A DNA stretch of 64,000 nucleotides from SH-MAG3 sp036374995. Lineage in GTDB: Bacteria; Gemmatimonadota; Gemmatimonadetes; Longimicrobiales; RSA9. Location: positions 3,331-67,330 of the forward strand of contig DASUSS010000152.1 in assembly GCA_036374995.1 (NCBI GenBank), in the 5' to 3' direction. The first letter of the stretch is position 1; each line of letters starts with the position of its first letter. The position numbers were made by a program, and so were the translations under genes. The notes beneath the pieces were generated by a model. That model was not told the origin of the DNA and did not search any database. It saw nothing but the letters and a program-made list of their open reading frames with translations. Shown in pieces: positions 43,012 to 51,057 of the stretch.

Positions 43012-44253
43012 GTGAGCCTCATCGTACAGAAATACGGCGGCACGTCGGTCGGCACGCCGGAGCGGGTCAGGGCGGTCGCGCGGCGGGTCGCGGCGGAGCG
43101 GCGGACGGGTGCGGCGGTCGTGGTGGTCGTATCCGCGATGGGACACACGACGGACGAGCTGACGGCGCTGGCGGCACAGGTGACGCCCGATGCGCGGCGC
43201 CGCCACCCGCGCGAGCTCGACATGCTGCTGACCGCGGGTGAGCGGATCGCAATGGCGCTCGTCGCGATGGCGATCGGCGACTGCGGCATCGACGCGATCA
43301 GTCTCACCGGCTCCCAGGCGGCGATCATAACGGACAATACGCACACCGGTGCGCGGATCGAGGAAGTGCGCGCCGAGCGGGTGCGCGAGGAGGTCGCCCG
43401 CGGGCGGGTCGTCATCGTGGCGGGCTTCCAGGGCGTGAGCCGGGCCCGCGAGGTGACTACGCTCGGGCGCGGCGGCTCGGATACGACGGCCGTTGCGCTC
43501 GCGGCCGCGCTGCACGCCGACCGGTGCGATATCTTCACGGACGTCGACGGCGTCTACACCGCAGACCCGCGGCGCGTCCCGGACGCGCGGATCCTGCGCG
43601 AGGTGGATTACGACGACATGGTCGAGCTGGCGGCCTCGGGCGCGCAGGTGCTGCACCCGCGCGCCGTCGAGATCGCAGCGCGCTTCGGCGTGCCGGTCCG
43701 GGTGCTGTCGTCGTTCCGGGACCCGGACGCCGCGGGCGGCACGCTCATCACGAGGAGAAGGAACCGCATGGAAGGGCTGGTCCTGACGGGGCTCGCGAGC
43801 GAGGGCGCTCAGGCGAAGCTGACGGTGCGGGGGTTGCCGCCGTCGATGGAGGCCATGACGCGGATCATGTCCGCGCTCGCCGCCGAACGCATCTCCGTCG
43901 ACACGCTCACGCCGGCGGATCGGCAGGACGGGCGGCGACAGCTCCAGATCACGATCGATGACGCCGACCTGGCGCGTGCACTCGAGGTCTGCCGCGGGCT
44001 GGTGCAGAGTCTCGGCGGCGAAGCCGTCGACGTGCAGCGCGGCCTGAGCAAGGTCACGCTCGTCGGCAGCGGCATGACCGGCATGCCGGGCGTCTATGCG
44101 CGTGCGCTCGAGGCGCTGCTCGCTGCCGGCGTCGACGTGCACGCACTCGGTACCTCCTCCGTCTCCATCTCCTTCCTCGTCGATTCCGCCGCGGAGGAGC
44201 GGACCTTGCAAGCGCTCCACACCGTGTTCGATCTGGCGAAGGTGACCGGATGA
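43012..44253 (+). CDS. lysC: Aspartate kinase
   Basis: 413 residues. Amino-acid kinase fold with K-Y-G-G-T-S (7-12), G-R-G-G-S-D-T and D-V-D-G-V-Y-T-A-D-P-R. Two C-terminal ACT domains, starting near residue 263 and at about 345, bind effectors such as lysine or threonine. GTG 43012 is the start. It phosphorylates aspartate for Lys, Thr and Met synthesis. The stop overlaps the asd start (ATGA), so lysC-asd is an operon. Confidence 0.94.
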   Translation: MSLIVQKYGGTSVGTPERVRAVARRVAAERRTGAAVVVVVSAMGHTTDELTALAAQVTPDARRRHPRELDMLLTAGERIAMALVAMAIGDCGIDAISLTGSQAAIITDNTHTGARIEEVRAERVREEVARGRVVIVAGFQGVSRAREVTTLGRGGSDTTAVALAAALHADRCDIFTDVDGVYTADPRRVPDARILREVDYDDMVELAASGAQVLHPRAVEIAARFGVPVRVLSSFRDPDAAGGTLITRRRNRMEGLVLTGLASEGAQAKLTVRGLPPSMEAMTRIMSALAAERISVDTLTPADRQDGRRQLQITIDDADLARALEVCRGLVQSLGGEAVDVQRGLSKVTLVGSGMTGMPGVYARALEALLAAGVDVHALGTSSVSISFLVDSAAEERTLQALHTVFDLAKVTG

Positions 44254-45245
44254 AGGTTGCGGTTCTGGGTGCGACGGGCGCGGTCGGCCGCACCATGCTG
44301 CGAGTGATGGAGGAACGGCAGTTCCCGGCAGAGGCGATCGTGCCGCTCGCCTCGGAGCGGTCCGCCGGCATCGCCGTGCCCTGGAACGGCCGCGAGTGGC
44401 CCGTACTGCCGCCCTCACGCGAAGCGTTCGACGGCTGCGACATCGCGCTGTTCTCGGCGGGTGCGGCCCGCAGCCGGCAATGGGCGCCGATCGCCGCCGA
44501 AACGGGTGCAGTCGTGATCGACAACTCGTCGGCGTGGCGCATGCATCCGCGCGTTCCGCTCGTCGTACCCGAGATCAATGCGGCCGCCGCCGCGGACCGG
44601 CCGCTCGGCATCATTGCGAACCCGAATTGTGCGACGATCCAGCTGGTGATCGTGCTCGCGGCGCTGCACCGTCGCTCGCCGCTTCGGCGGGTGGTCGTCA
44701 CCACGCTCCAGGCGGTCTCGGGCGCGGGCCAGCAGGGTCTGGCTGCGCTGCGGGCCGAGCTGGCCGGCGGTACGGCGGACGACTCGCCGTTCGTGGCGCC
44801 GATCGCCGGGAACGTGATTCCGTGGATCGGCCCGCGTCTCGATGACGGCTGGAACGAGGAAGAGGAGAAGATCCGCGGCGAGACACGCAAGATCCTCGAC
44901 CTCGCGGATCTGCCGGTGGCGGCCACGTGCGTGCGCGTGCCGGTGGAGACGGGTCACTCGATCTCGGCGACCGTGGAGCTGTCGGAGCCGCTCTCGCCGC
45001 GCGAGCTGCGGAGCGCGCTCGCCGCGATGGACGGGCTGGTCGTGGCCGACGCCATGCGCGATCCGCTGCCCCGCGATGCCGCGGGCACCGATGAGGTGCG
45101 GGTCGGGCACGTGCGCAGCGACCGTGACCTGCCCCACGTCGTGCACCTGTGGATCGTCGCGGACAACCTGCGCAAGGGTGCCGCGACGAACGCCGTCCAG
45201 ATCGCCGAGTCGCTGGTGCGCGCCGCGACGGTGCCGCATGGGTGA
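44250..45245 (+). CDS. asd: Aspartate-semialdehyde dehydrogenase
   Basis: 331 residues. N-terminal G-A-T-G-A-V-G-R dinucleotide motif. The catalytic Cys127 lies in N-P-N-C-A-T, with the His in E-T-G-H-S and the substrate-binding R-V-P-V. It reduces aspartyl phosphate, made by LysC just upstream. The Nudix gene that follows starts inside its last codons (ATG 45238). Confidence 0.94.
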   Translation: MKVAVLGATGAVGRTMLRVMEERQFPAEAIVPLASERSAGIAVPWNGREWPVLPPSREAFDGCDIALFSAGAARSRQWAPIAAETGAVVIDNSSAWRMHPRVPLVVPEINAAAAADRPLGIIANPNCATIQLVIVLAALHRRSPLRRVVVTTLQAVSGAGQQGLAALRAELAGGTADDSPFVAPIAGNVIPWIGPRLDDGWNEEEEKIRGETRKILDLADLPVAATCVRVPVETGHSISATVELSEPLSPRELRSALAAMDGLVVADAMRDPLPRDAAGTDEVRVGHVRSDRDLPHVVHLWIVADNLRKGAATNAVQIAESLVRAATVPHG

Positions 45246-45765
45246 CGCGCCGCGTTCCTCCCGGCGCTCCGCTCGCGGGCGCCGTGCACGCCGGGCGCGG
45301 GTGGAGACGAGCTCCGGCGGTGTGGTGTTCCGCCGCGGTGCGGACGCGTTCGATTTCCTGCTGATCCGCGACCCGTACGACAACTGGGGCCTGCCGAAGG
45401 GTCACATCGAGGGCGGCGAGTCAGCCGCGGAGGCGGCGCTCCGCGAGGTCGAGGAGGAGACGGGGCTGCGCGCGCTCAGCATGGTGACCCAGCTGCCGAC
45501 GATCGACTGGTTCTTCCGCGACCGCGGCCGGCTCGTCCACAAGTTCTGTCATTTCTTTCTCGTCGAATGCACGGCCGGCGACCCCGCGCCGCAGCTCGCG
45601 GAGGGGATAACCGAATGCATCTGGCGTTCGGCCGACGCCGCGATCGAGACCATCAGCTACTCGAACGCGCGCGAGGTCATGCGCGCTGCGGCCCGCTGGC
45701 TCGCAGCGCCGGAGCCGCAGAGCCCCGCCGTGACGATGCTCCGGCTCGAGAACCGGATGCGCTGA
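45238..45765 (+). CDS. Nudix hydrolase
   Basis: 175 residues from ATG 45238, overlapping the asd stop. The first 25 residues are very Arg-rich. The Nudix box G-H-I-E-G-G-E-S-A-A-E-A-A-L-R-E-V-E-E-E starts near residue 56. The overall form resembles bis(5'-nucleosyl)-tetraphosphatase or NUDT2-like enzymes. It is third in the lysC-asd unit. Another Nudix enzyme lies at 60683. Confidence 0.88.
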   Translation: MGDAPRSSRRSARGRRARRARVETSSGGVVFRRGADAFDFLLIRDPYDNWGLPKGHIEGGESAAEAALREVEEETGLRALSMVTQLPTIDWFFRDRGRLVHKFCHFFLVECTAGDPAPQLAEGITECIWRSADAAIETISYSNAREVMRAAARWLAAPEPQSPAVTMLRLENRMR

Positions 45766-45787
45766 CCAACTCACCAGACCGGGTGCG

Positions 45788-47038
45788 ATGGAGCAGAAGA
45801 CGATTCCGACGGAGCTGCGGTACATCTACGGCGCACTCGTGCTCGCGGTCGCTGCCGTGTTCCTGTTCAGCATCCACTCGGTGCTCTCGCCGTTCATCGC
45901 GTACATCGTGCTGCTGCTCCTGCTCGTCCCGTACGCGGGCACCGACCGGCACACGACAATCGTCATAGCGGCGACACTCGCGCTGCTGATCTGGCTGCTG
46001 GAAACGCTCGGCAGTCTGCTCGCACCGTTCATCCTGGCGTTCGTGCTCGCCTACATCCTCGATCCCGCCGTGGATGTGCTCGAGCGGCGGCGCATCGCGC
46101 GCGGTCCGGCAGTCGCCCTGCTCGTCGTGCCCGTGCTGCTGCTCATTGCGGTCGCGATCGCGTTCGCAATCCCCGCACTGGTGAACCAGATCGAAGCGCT
46201 CATCAGCCGGCTGCCGGCCGCCGCGGCGCGCGTGCTCGAGTGGCTCGAGCAGCTGCGCGCCAACGCGCAGCGCTGGAGACTGCCGTTCATCTCCGAAGAA
46301 GTTCTCGCGCGCTGGCTCGACGAGGAGCGGATCACGGCGTACATCGAGTCGCGGCAGCAGGCGATCGCCGAGGGCGCGTGGGGCACGCTGACCGGCGTCG
46401 GCCGCGGACTCGGGTTCGCACTCTCCATCCTCGGATTCCTCGTGCTCACGCCCGTACTGATCGTCTACCTGCTCCGCGACTTCGACAACATCACGCTGCG
46501 CGTGGCCGACCTCGTGCCGCAGGAGCGCAGGGAGGGCTGGCTCGCTTTCGCGCGCGAGTACGACGCGCTCCTGTCCCGCTTCCTGAGAGGTCAGGTGCTG
46601 CAGGCCACACTCGTCGGACTCATGACCTGGATCGGCCTGTGGATCGCCGGAGTCCCCTACGCCGGCCTCGTCGGCGCCATCGCCGGCGTGTTCAACCTCG
46701 TGCCCTATCTCGGACTCGTCGTCAGCATCGTGCCGGTGCTGATCATTGCACTCCTGAGCGGCAGCTTCCTCTCCATCATCCTGCGCGCCGGCATCGTGTT
46801 CGCCATCGTGCAGACGATCGATTCGACGATCGCGGGACCGCGCATCGTCGGTACATCCGTCGGCCTGCATCCCGTCTGGGTCATTCTCGCACTCGCCGTC
46901 GGCGGAGCGTTCTTCGGGTTCGTCGGCCTGCTCATCGCCGTGCCCGGCGCAGTGCTCATCAAACTGCTGCTGCGCGAGGGGCTCTCCCGATATCGCCGCT
47001 CGGCGACGTTCCTGGGCGCGCGCAACCTGCCGGAGTGA
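45788..47038 (+). CDS. AI-2E family (PerM-like) permease
   Basis: 416 residues. About eight to nine hydrophobic helices. The family segments G-V-F-N-L-V-P-Y-L-G-L and F-F-G-F-V-G-L-L-I-A-V-P-G-A are near the C-terminus, with a long soluble stretch between the N- and C-terminal helix groups. It follows the Nudix gene by 22 bases and is probably in the same transcript. It is distinct from the paralogue at 14852. Substrate unknown. Confidence 0.88.
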   Translation: MEQKTIPTELRYIYGALVLAVAAVFLFSIHSVLSPFIAYIVLLLLLVPYAGTDRHTTIVIAATLALLIWLLETLGSLLAPFILAFVLAYILDPAVDVLERRRIARGPAVALLVVPVLLLIAVAIAFAIPALVNQIEALISRLPAAAARVLEWLEQLRANAQRWRLPFISEEVLARWLDEERITAYIESRQQAIAEGAWGTLTGVGRGLGFALSILGFLVLTPVLIVYLLRDFDNITLRVADLVPQERREGWLAFAREYDALLSRFLRGQVLQATLVGLMTWIGLWIAGVPYAGLVGAIAGVFNLVPYLGLVVSIVPVLIIALLSGSFLSIILRAGIVFAIVQTIDSTIAGPRIVGTSVGLHPVWVILALAVGGAFFGFVGLLIAVPGAVLIKLLLREGLSRYRRSATFLGARNLPE

Positions 47039-47109
47039 GCGCTGCCTTGCGTGGCGCGCGCCACGAGCGCTAGCATCCCGCCGCCTCACTGCCTCACGGA
47101 TCGGAGCAC

Positions 47110-48153
47110 ATGCACGTCGACTCGAGAGACCTGACCATCATCGGCGGCGGGCCGACCGGCCTGTTCGCTGCATTCTATGCCGGCCTGCGCGGCGTCTCCT
47201 GCCGCATCATCGATTCGCTGCCCGAGCTCGGCGGCCAGCTCACCGCGCTCTACCCGGAGAAGTACATCTACGATGTCGGCGGATTCCCGCGCATCCTCGC
47301 GCGCGACCTCGCCGCCAACCTCGCCGAGCAGGGCACGCAGTTCGGTGCGGATGTGCGACTCGAAGAGCAGGTGCAGCAGCTGATCCATGACGGCGACGGC
47401 TACATCGTCACCACCGACCGCAACCGGTATCCCACGAAGGCCGTCCTGATCGCAGGCGGCAAGGGCGCCTTCGCGCCCCGCGTCCTCGAGTGCCCCGGCT
47501 ACGACGCCCTGCTCGGCCGCGGCGTCGACTACCACGTGAAGGATCCCGCCCGCTACGCCGGCAAGCGCGTCCTCATCGTGGGTGGCGGCGACTCCGCCGT
47601 CGACTGGGTGCTCAATCTCAAGGATGCGGCCACGCGCCTCATCATCATCCACCGGCGCGAGGGATTCCGCGCACACGCGCACTCCATGCGACTCATGCAC
47701 GAGGCCGTCGCGTCCGGCAGGGTCGAGCTGCTCACGCACCGCGAGGTCCGCGAGATCCACGGCGACGCCTGCGTCACCGCCGTCACCATCTTCGACAACC
47801 GCACCAACGAGGACACGACCTACGAGGTCGATGCCGTGCTCGCGCTCATCGGCTTCAAGCCCGACCTCGGACCCATCGGCACCTGGGGGCTCGAGCTCCA
47901 GCGCAACACCATCAGGGTGAACCAGCGCCTCGAAACCAATCTCCCCCGCGTCTACGCCGCCGGCGACATCGCGCACTACGAGGGTAAGCTCGAGCTCATC
48001 GCCACCGGCTTCAGCGAGGCCGCCATGGCCGTCAACCACGCCGTGCACGAGATCGATCCGAAAGCACGCTACAGCCCCGGACACTCCACGAACCTCAAGC
48101 TGTTCAAGGACCGGGAGGCCGCCGAGGAAGCCGCGCTTTCCCGCGGCGATTGA
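47110..48153 (+). CDS. Ferredoxin/thioredoxin reductase-like flavoprotein
   Basis: 347 residues. FAD motif G-G-G-P-T-G-L-F near residue 12 and NADP motif G-G-G-D-S-A-V-D-W near 160. C-terminal A-A-G-D-I-A-H-Y-E-G. The thioredoxin reductase CxxC is missing, so it fits the ferredoxin-NADP+ reductase type 2 (YumC) family rather than TrxB, which is at 51058. It probably shuttles electrons between NADPH and ferredoxin or flavodoxin. Confidence 0.9.
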   Translation: MHVDSRDLTIIGGGPTGLFAAFYAGLRGVSCRIIDSLPELGGQLTALYPEKYIYDVGGFPRILARDLAANLAEQGTQFGADVRLEEQVQQLIHDGDGYIVTTDRNRYPTKAVLIAGGKGAFAPRVLECPGYDALLGRGVDYHVKDPARYAGKRVLIVGGGDSAVDWVLNLKDAATRLIIIHRREGFRAHAHSMRLMHEAVASGRVELLTHREVREIHGDACVTAVTIFDNRTNEDTTYEVDAVLALIGFKPDLGPIGTWGLELQRNTIRVNQRLETNLPRVYAAGDIAHYEGKLELIATGFSEAAMAVNHAVHEIDPKARYSPGHSTNLKLFKDREAAEEAALSRGD

Positions 48154-48223
48154 CCCGCGGCTGGCATGTTTCCTGTATCCCGTCTCGCGTCGCCACACCA
48201 CGTCATCCGGGCCGCGCGCCATC

Positions 48224-48622
48224 ATGAGTAACGCACAGAAGACCGTTCTGCTCGTCGAAGACAACGAGGACAATCTCGTCGTCTACCGCACCATACTCGA
48301 GCACGTGGGTTACCGCGTCGTCGAGGCCCGCGATGGCGAGGAGGGCGTTCTGCGCGCTCGCGAGCAGATGCCCGACCTCATCCTCATGGACATTTCCATC
48401 CCCAAGATGGACGGCTGGGAGGCGACACAGCGCCTCAAGGCCGATGACGGGACCCGCAACATCCCCATCATCGCCCTCACCGCCCACGCCCTCGAGGAGG
48501 ACCGGCAGAAGGCCGTCCAGGCCGGCTGCGACGGATACCTCGCCAAGCCCGTCGAGCCCCGCCGCGTCGTCCAGGAGGTCGAGCGCTTCGTCGGCCCCGC
48601 GCGGGTGACCGGGCCGGCCTAG
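48224..48622 (+). CDS. CheY-like single-domain response regulator
   Basis: 132 residues. Receiver domain alone, with the acidic pocket E12/D13, phosphoacceptor Asp56 in L-M-D-I-S-I-P-K-M-D-G, a switch Thr in A-L-T-A-H-A and Lys in L-A-K-P-V. No output domain. The N-terminal V-E-D-N-E-D-N-L style is common in receivers of hybrid or multistep relays. No kinase is nearby, so its partner is elsewhere. Confidence 0.92.
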   Translation: MSNAQKTVLLVEDNEDNLVVYRTILEHVGYRVVEARDGEEGVLRAREQMPDLILMDISIPKMDGWEATQRLKADDGTRNIPIIALTAHALEEDRQKAVQAGCDGYLAKPVEPRRVVQEVERFVGPARVTGPA

Positions 48623-48661
48623 GAGGGGCGATCGGCCCGGGGCGTCTTGCGGCTCCATTAT

Positions 48662-48676
48662 CAATAATTATTATTG
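48662..48676 (+). promoter_or_regulatory. Perfect 7-1-7 palindrome (Fur/PerR-like operator)
   Basis: CAATAAT-T-ATTATTG is a perfect inverted repeat in an AT-only island within GC-rich DNA, 36 bases before the ferritin ATG (48713). The pattern matches the 7-1-7 layout of Fur-family boxes such as PerR. The likely -10 stretch overlaps or directly follows it (TTATAG near 48677-48682), so binding should block transcription. The regulator is not in the window. Confidence 0.65.
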
Positions 48677-48712
48677 TTATAGACTGGAACTCGTAACCAC
48701 GCAGGAGTCAAC

Positions 48713-49147
48713 ATGGCGGACAAGGGCAGGGCAGCGCTGATCGAGGGACTGAACGAGGATCTGGCCAACGAGTACACGGCGATCATCTCGTACATGCTGT
48801 ATTCGCGGCTGGCGAACGGGGCCGCGCGGCTGGAGCTGGCGGCGTTCTTCGAGGCGGAGATCGCGGACGAGCTGGAGCATGCGAAGTTCCTGTCGCACAA
48901 GATCGTGGCGCTGGGCGGCACGCCGGCGACGGCGCCCGCCCCGGTGGCGCTGACGCAGGACAACCAGGAGATGCTGCAGCTGGCGCTGAAGGCGGAGAAG
49001 GATACGATCCGGAGGTACTCGAAGCGGATCGAGCAGGCGGAAGCGGCGGGCGACATTGCGCTCAAGGTGGAGCTGGAGAACCTGGTCGCGGAGGAGACGC
49101 GTCACAAGGAGGATCTGGAGCGGGTGCTGCACGGCTGGCGGGACTAG
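48713..49147 (+). CDS. Ferritin-like protein
   Basis: 144 residues, four-helix ferritin-like bundle, smaller than typical bacterioferritin. Di-iron ligand candidates are Glu20 in A-N-E-Y-T-A, Glu53 with His56 in E-L-E-H, and E-E-T-R-H near residue 130. It probably oxidises or stores iron, or protects from oxidants (Dps/rubrerythrin-like alternatives remain). GCAGGAG precedes ATG 48713. The upstream 7-1-7 box and downstream terminator make it a single-gene unit. Confidence 0.88.
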   Translation: MADKGRAALIEGLNEDLANEYTAIISYMLYSRLANGAARLELAAFFEAEIADELEHAKFLSHKIVALGGTPATAPAPVALTQDNQEMLQLALKAEKDTIRRYSKRIEQAEAAGDIALKVELENLVAEETRHKEDLERVLHGWRD

Positions 49148-49168
49148 CGCGAGGCGACCGGCAGAGGA

Positions 49169-49202
49169 ACGGCCCGTGGCGGTTTGTCACGGGCCGTTTT
49201 TT
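49169..49202 (+). terminator. Rho-independent terminator of the ferritin gene
   Basis: Perfect 10-bp stem, ACGGCCCGTG (49169-49178) with CACGGGCCGT (49188-49197), around a 9-base loop, ending in TTTTTT. It lies 22 bases after the stop codon and is the clearest terminator in the window. Confidence 0.9.
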
Positions 49203-49489
49203 CATTTGCCGGAGTGCGGCTCCGCGCGCAGAACACCGACCCGTGTGCGTGTGGCAAGGGAGCGTGTGCGTGAGCGGTCACACGGCCCACGGACTCACGC
49301 ACACGCACACGCACGCACACGCACACGCGCACAGCACACGCACACAGCACACGCACACAGCACACGCACACGCACACGGCACACGGCACAAGGACACACG
49401 CACACAGCACAGGCACACGGGAATTTCGGCATCGTCAGGCTGCACGATCAGCGGAACGACGATATCTCAGTGTCTCTGTGCCTCTGTGA
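49203..49489. other. Intergenic spacer with microsatellite
   Basis: The gene-free space between the ferritin terminator and the end of the hypothetical gene. It contains the CA/CG microsatellite (49295-49420) and, against the stop codon of the minus-strand gene, a repeat-arm-like TCTCTGTGCCTCTGTG piece. Nothing else is seen. Confidence 0.6.
49295..49420. repeat. CA/CG-rich microsatellite
   Basis: About 125 bases of alternating purine-pyrimidine built of CACGCA, CACACG and AGCACA units, imperfectly repeated. Such tracts can form Z-DNA and slip during replication. Confidence 0.75.
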
Positions 49490-50167
49490 TCAGATCGCGA
49501 TCCAGCGGTCGATGGCGCGGAGTGTGGCGAGGCAGACGGCCTCTTCGACGGCGCGGGCGGGGTCGACGGGGACGATGCCGGAGAGGGTAGCGACGCGGCG
49601 GCCGATGGAGGCCTCGACGGATACGATGGCGTAGTTGCGGCCGAACATGGATGTGACGACGGCGGCCTCGAGTCCGAGCGCGAGGCCCTCGGTGGCGTTT
49701 TCGGCGGCGCGCAGGGTGGCCTTGGCGGCGGCGCGGGCGCGGCCTCCGCTGGTATCGAGCTCACTGGCCTCGCCGGCGGCGATGCTGGAGTCGCGGGCGA
49801 GCTGGATGCGGCAGGTGATGTGCGATCCGGACCGGGTGAGGGTGAGGTCCTGGAGCAGGAGGAAGCGGGCGGTCGTGTGGGTCGGGATCGCACCGCTGAT
49901 CTCGTCGGGCAGCGCGACGGGGCAGGTGCGTACGGCCCGTGCGTCGTAGGGGATGCCGAGTGCGTGGAGGATGCGGGAGGCGGCGTTGACGACGATGGTG
50001 GACGCGGCGCCGGGAACGACGTGGAGGCGGGCGTCGCGGAGGTGTCCGTCGTGATCGAGCCAGACGGCGGCGGCGGCGACGCCGGGCAGTCGTTCGAGCT
50101 CGCCCACGGCCCGCAGCTCGAGCTGGTGGAGGTCGGCCGTCGGGAACGGGGAGAACGCCTCAGCCAT
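49490..50167 (-). CDS. Tandem paralogue B of unknown function
   Basis: 225 residues from ATG 50167. N-terminal domain of about 80 residues (V-G-E-L-E-R-L-P-G-V-A-A-A-A-V-W-L-D-H-D-G-H-L) with an I-H-V-x-type strand replaced by H-V-V-P-G-A-A. The C-terminal domain (about 100-225) has T-S-G-G-R-A-R-A-A-A, G-L-A-L-G-L-E-A-A-V-V and G-R-R-V-A-T-L-S-G. Its start overlaps the previous gene's stop by 8 bases, so the pair is translationally coupled. The two share domain layout. Confidence 0.75.
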   Translation of the reverse strand: MAEAFSPFPTADLHQLELRAVGELERLPGVAAAAVWLDHDGHLRDARLHVVPGAASTIVVNAASRILHALGIPYDARAVRTCPVALPDEISGAIPTHTTARFLLLQDLTLTRSGSHITCRIQLARDSSIAAGEASELDTSGGRARAAAKATLRAAENATEGLALGLEAAVVTSMFGRNYAIVSVEASIGRRVATLSGIVPVDPARAVEEAVCLATLRAIDRWIAI

Positions 50168-50882
50168 CGAGGCCGGACCAGCGATTCGTCGCCTGGAGCG
50201 CCGCGAGGATCGCGGCCTCCTCGGGCGAGCGGTGGAGAGCGGCGGCGCCGGTGAGCGGGTGCTCGCGCCGTCCGACGGAGGCGCTCGCGGCGACGAGCAC
50301 GAAGGCCCGGCCATGACTCTCGACGAGGGTCACGCCCTCGAGGCCGAGCCGCTCGTCGTCGCGGGCGACGGCGAGGGCGGCGAAGATGGCACGAGCGGCG
50401 GCCTGGGCGCGGCCGAGCGGGGTGCTCGGGCCGGTGCCGGAGCCGCTGATCGCCTCGTTGCCGCGCCGGATCGTCACCCGGCAGGCCGCCTCCAGATCGG
50501 GGCGGGTGCGGGCATCATAGCCGACGAATACGTACCGCCCAGCAATATTTTCCTCCCTCGCCTCGACCCGGTCCGGCCCCGCCGCCTGCGGCACCTGTGG
50601 CGCATGTGCATCGGGTGTCAGGAACGCCGCCGGCTCGTCCGAGCGGACCTGCGCCACGCTGATCACGCGCCGATCCACCACGAGGCCGAGGCCTGCGCCG
50701 AGAGCGGATTCCACGTTTCGCACGATCTGCTTCGGGTGCAGCTCTTCGCTCGCCAGCACATGGATTTCCTCGACCGCGCCGGCTTCATCGAGCGAGACGC
50801 GGGCCGCCAGGACGCCGCGGAGCGCGGCGATGAGACCCTCGATCTCGCTCTCGGGCCAGGTCGGCGAAACGGGTTCAGGCAT
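50160..50882 (-). CDS. Tandem paralogue A of unknown function
   Basis: 240 residues from ATG 50882. The N-terminal domain contains I-H-V-L-A-S-E-E-L-H-P-K-Q-I-V-R-N-V-E-S-A-L, a conserved-looking motif I have seen in uncharacterised bacterial proteins. The C-terminal domain has P-L-G-R-A-Q-A-A-A, G-L-E-G-V-T-L-V-E and G-R-R-E-H-P-L-T-G. It shares the two-domain plan with the gene that follows. Neither has a signal peptide. Function unknown. Confidence 0.78.
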   Translation of the reverse strand: MPEPVSPTWPESEIEGLIAALRGVLAARVSLDEAGAVEEIHVLASEELHPKQIVRNVESALGAGLGLVVDRRVISVAQVRSDEPAAFLTPDAHAPQVPQAAGPDRVEAREENIAGRYVFVGYDARTRPDLEAACRVTIRRGNEAISGSGTGPSTPLGRAQAAARAIFAALAVARDDERLGLEGVTLVESHGRAFVLVAASASVGRREHPLTGAAALHRSPEEAAILAALQATNRWSGLDG

Positions 50883-51057
50883 CGGTGCCGGTTTCCTGAT
50901 GAATGGGGTCGACGGGTGCCGGTAAGAGGCAAGCGGCGCGCCATCTGTTGTGCGCGTTGCCCGGGTCACGGGTGCGAAATATGTTGCCGGGAACCGACGC
51001 CGCGGCACGGGAGTTCCTACAGCAGTCCACGACGCAGTAGAGCGGAATCAGGTGAAC

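Noticed and set aside
49295..49420. CRISPR-like repeat array
   Set aside because: The units are 4-8 bases and imperfect, without spacers of fixed length or cas genes.
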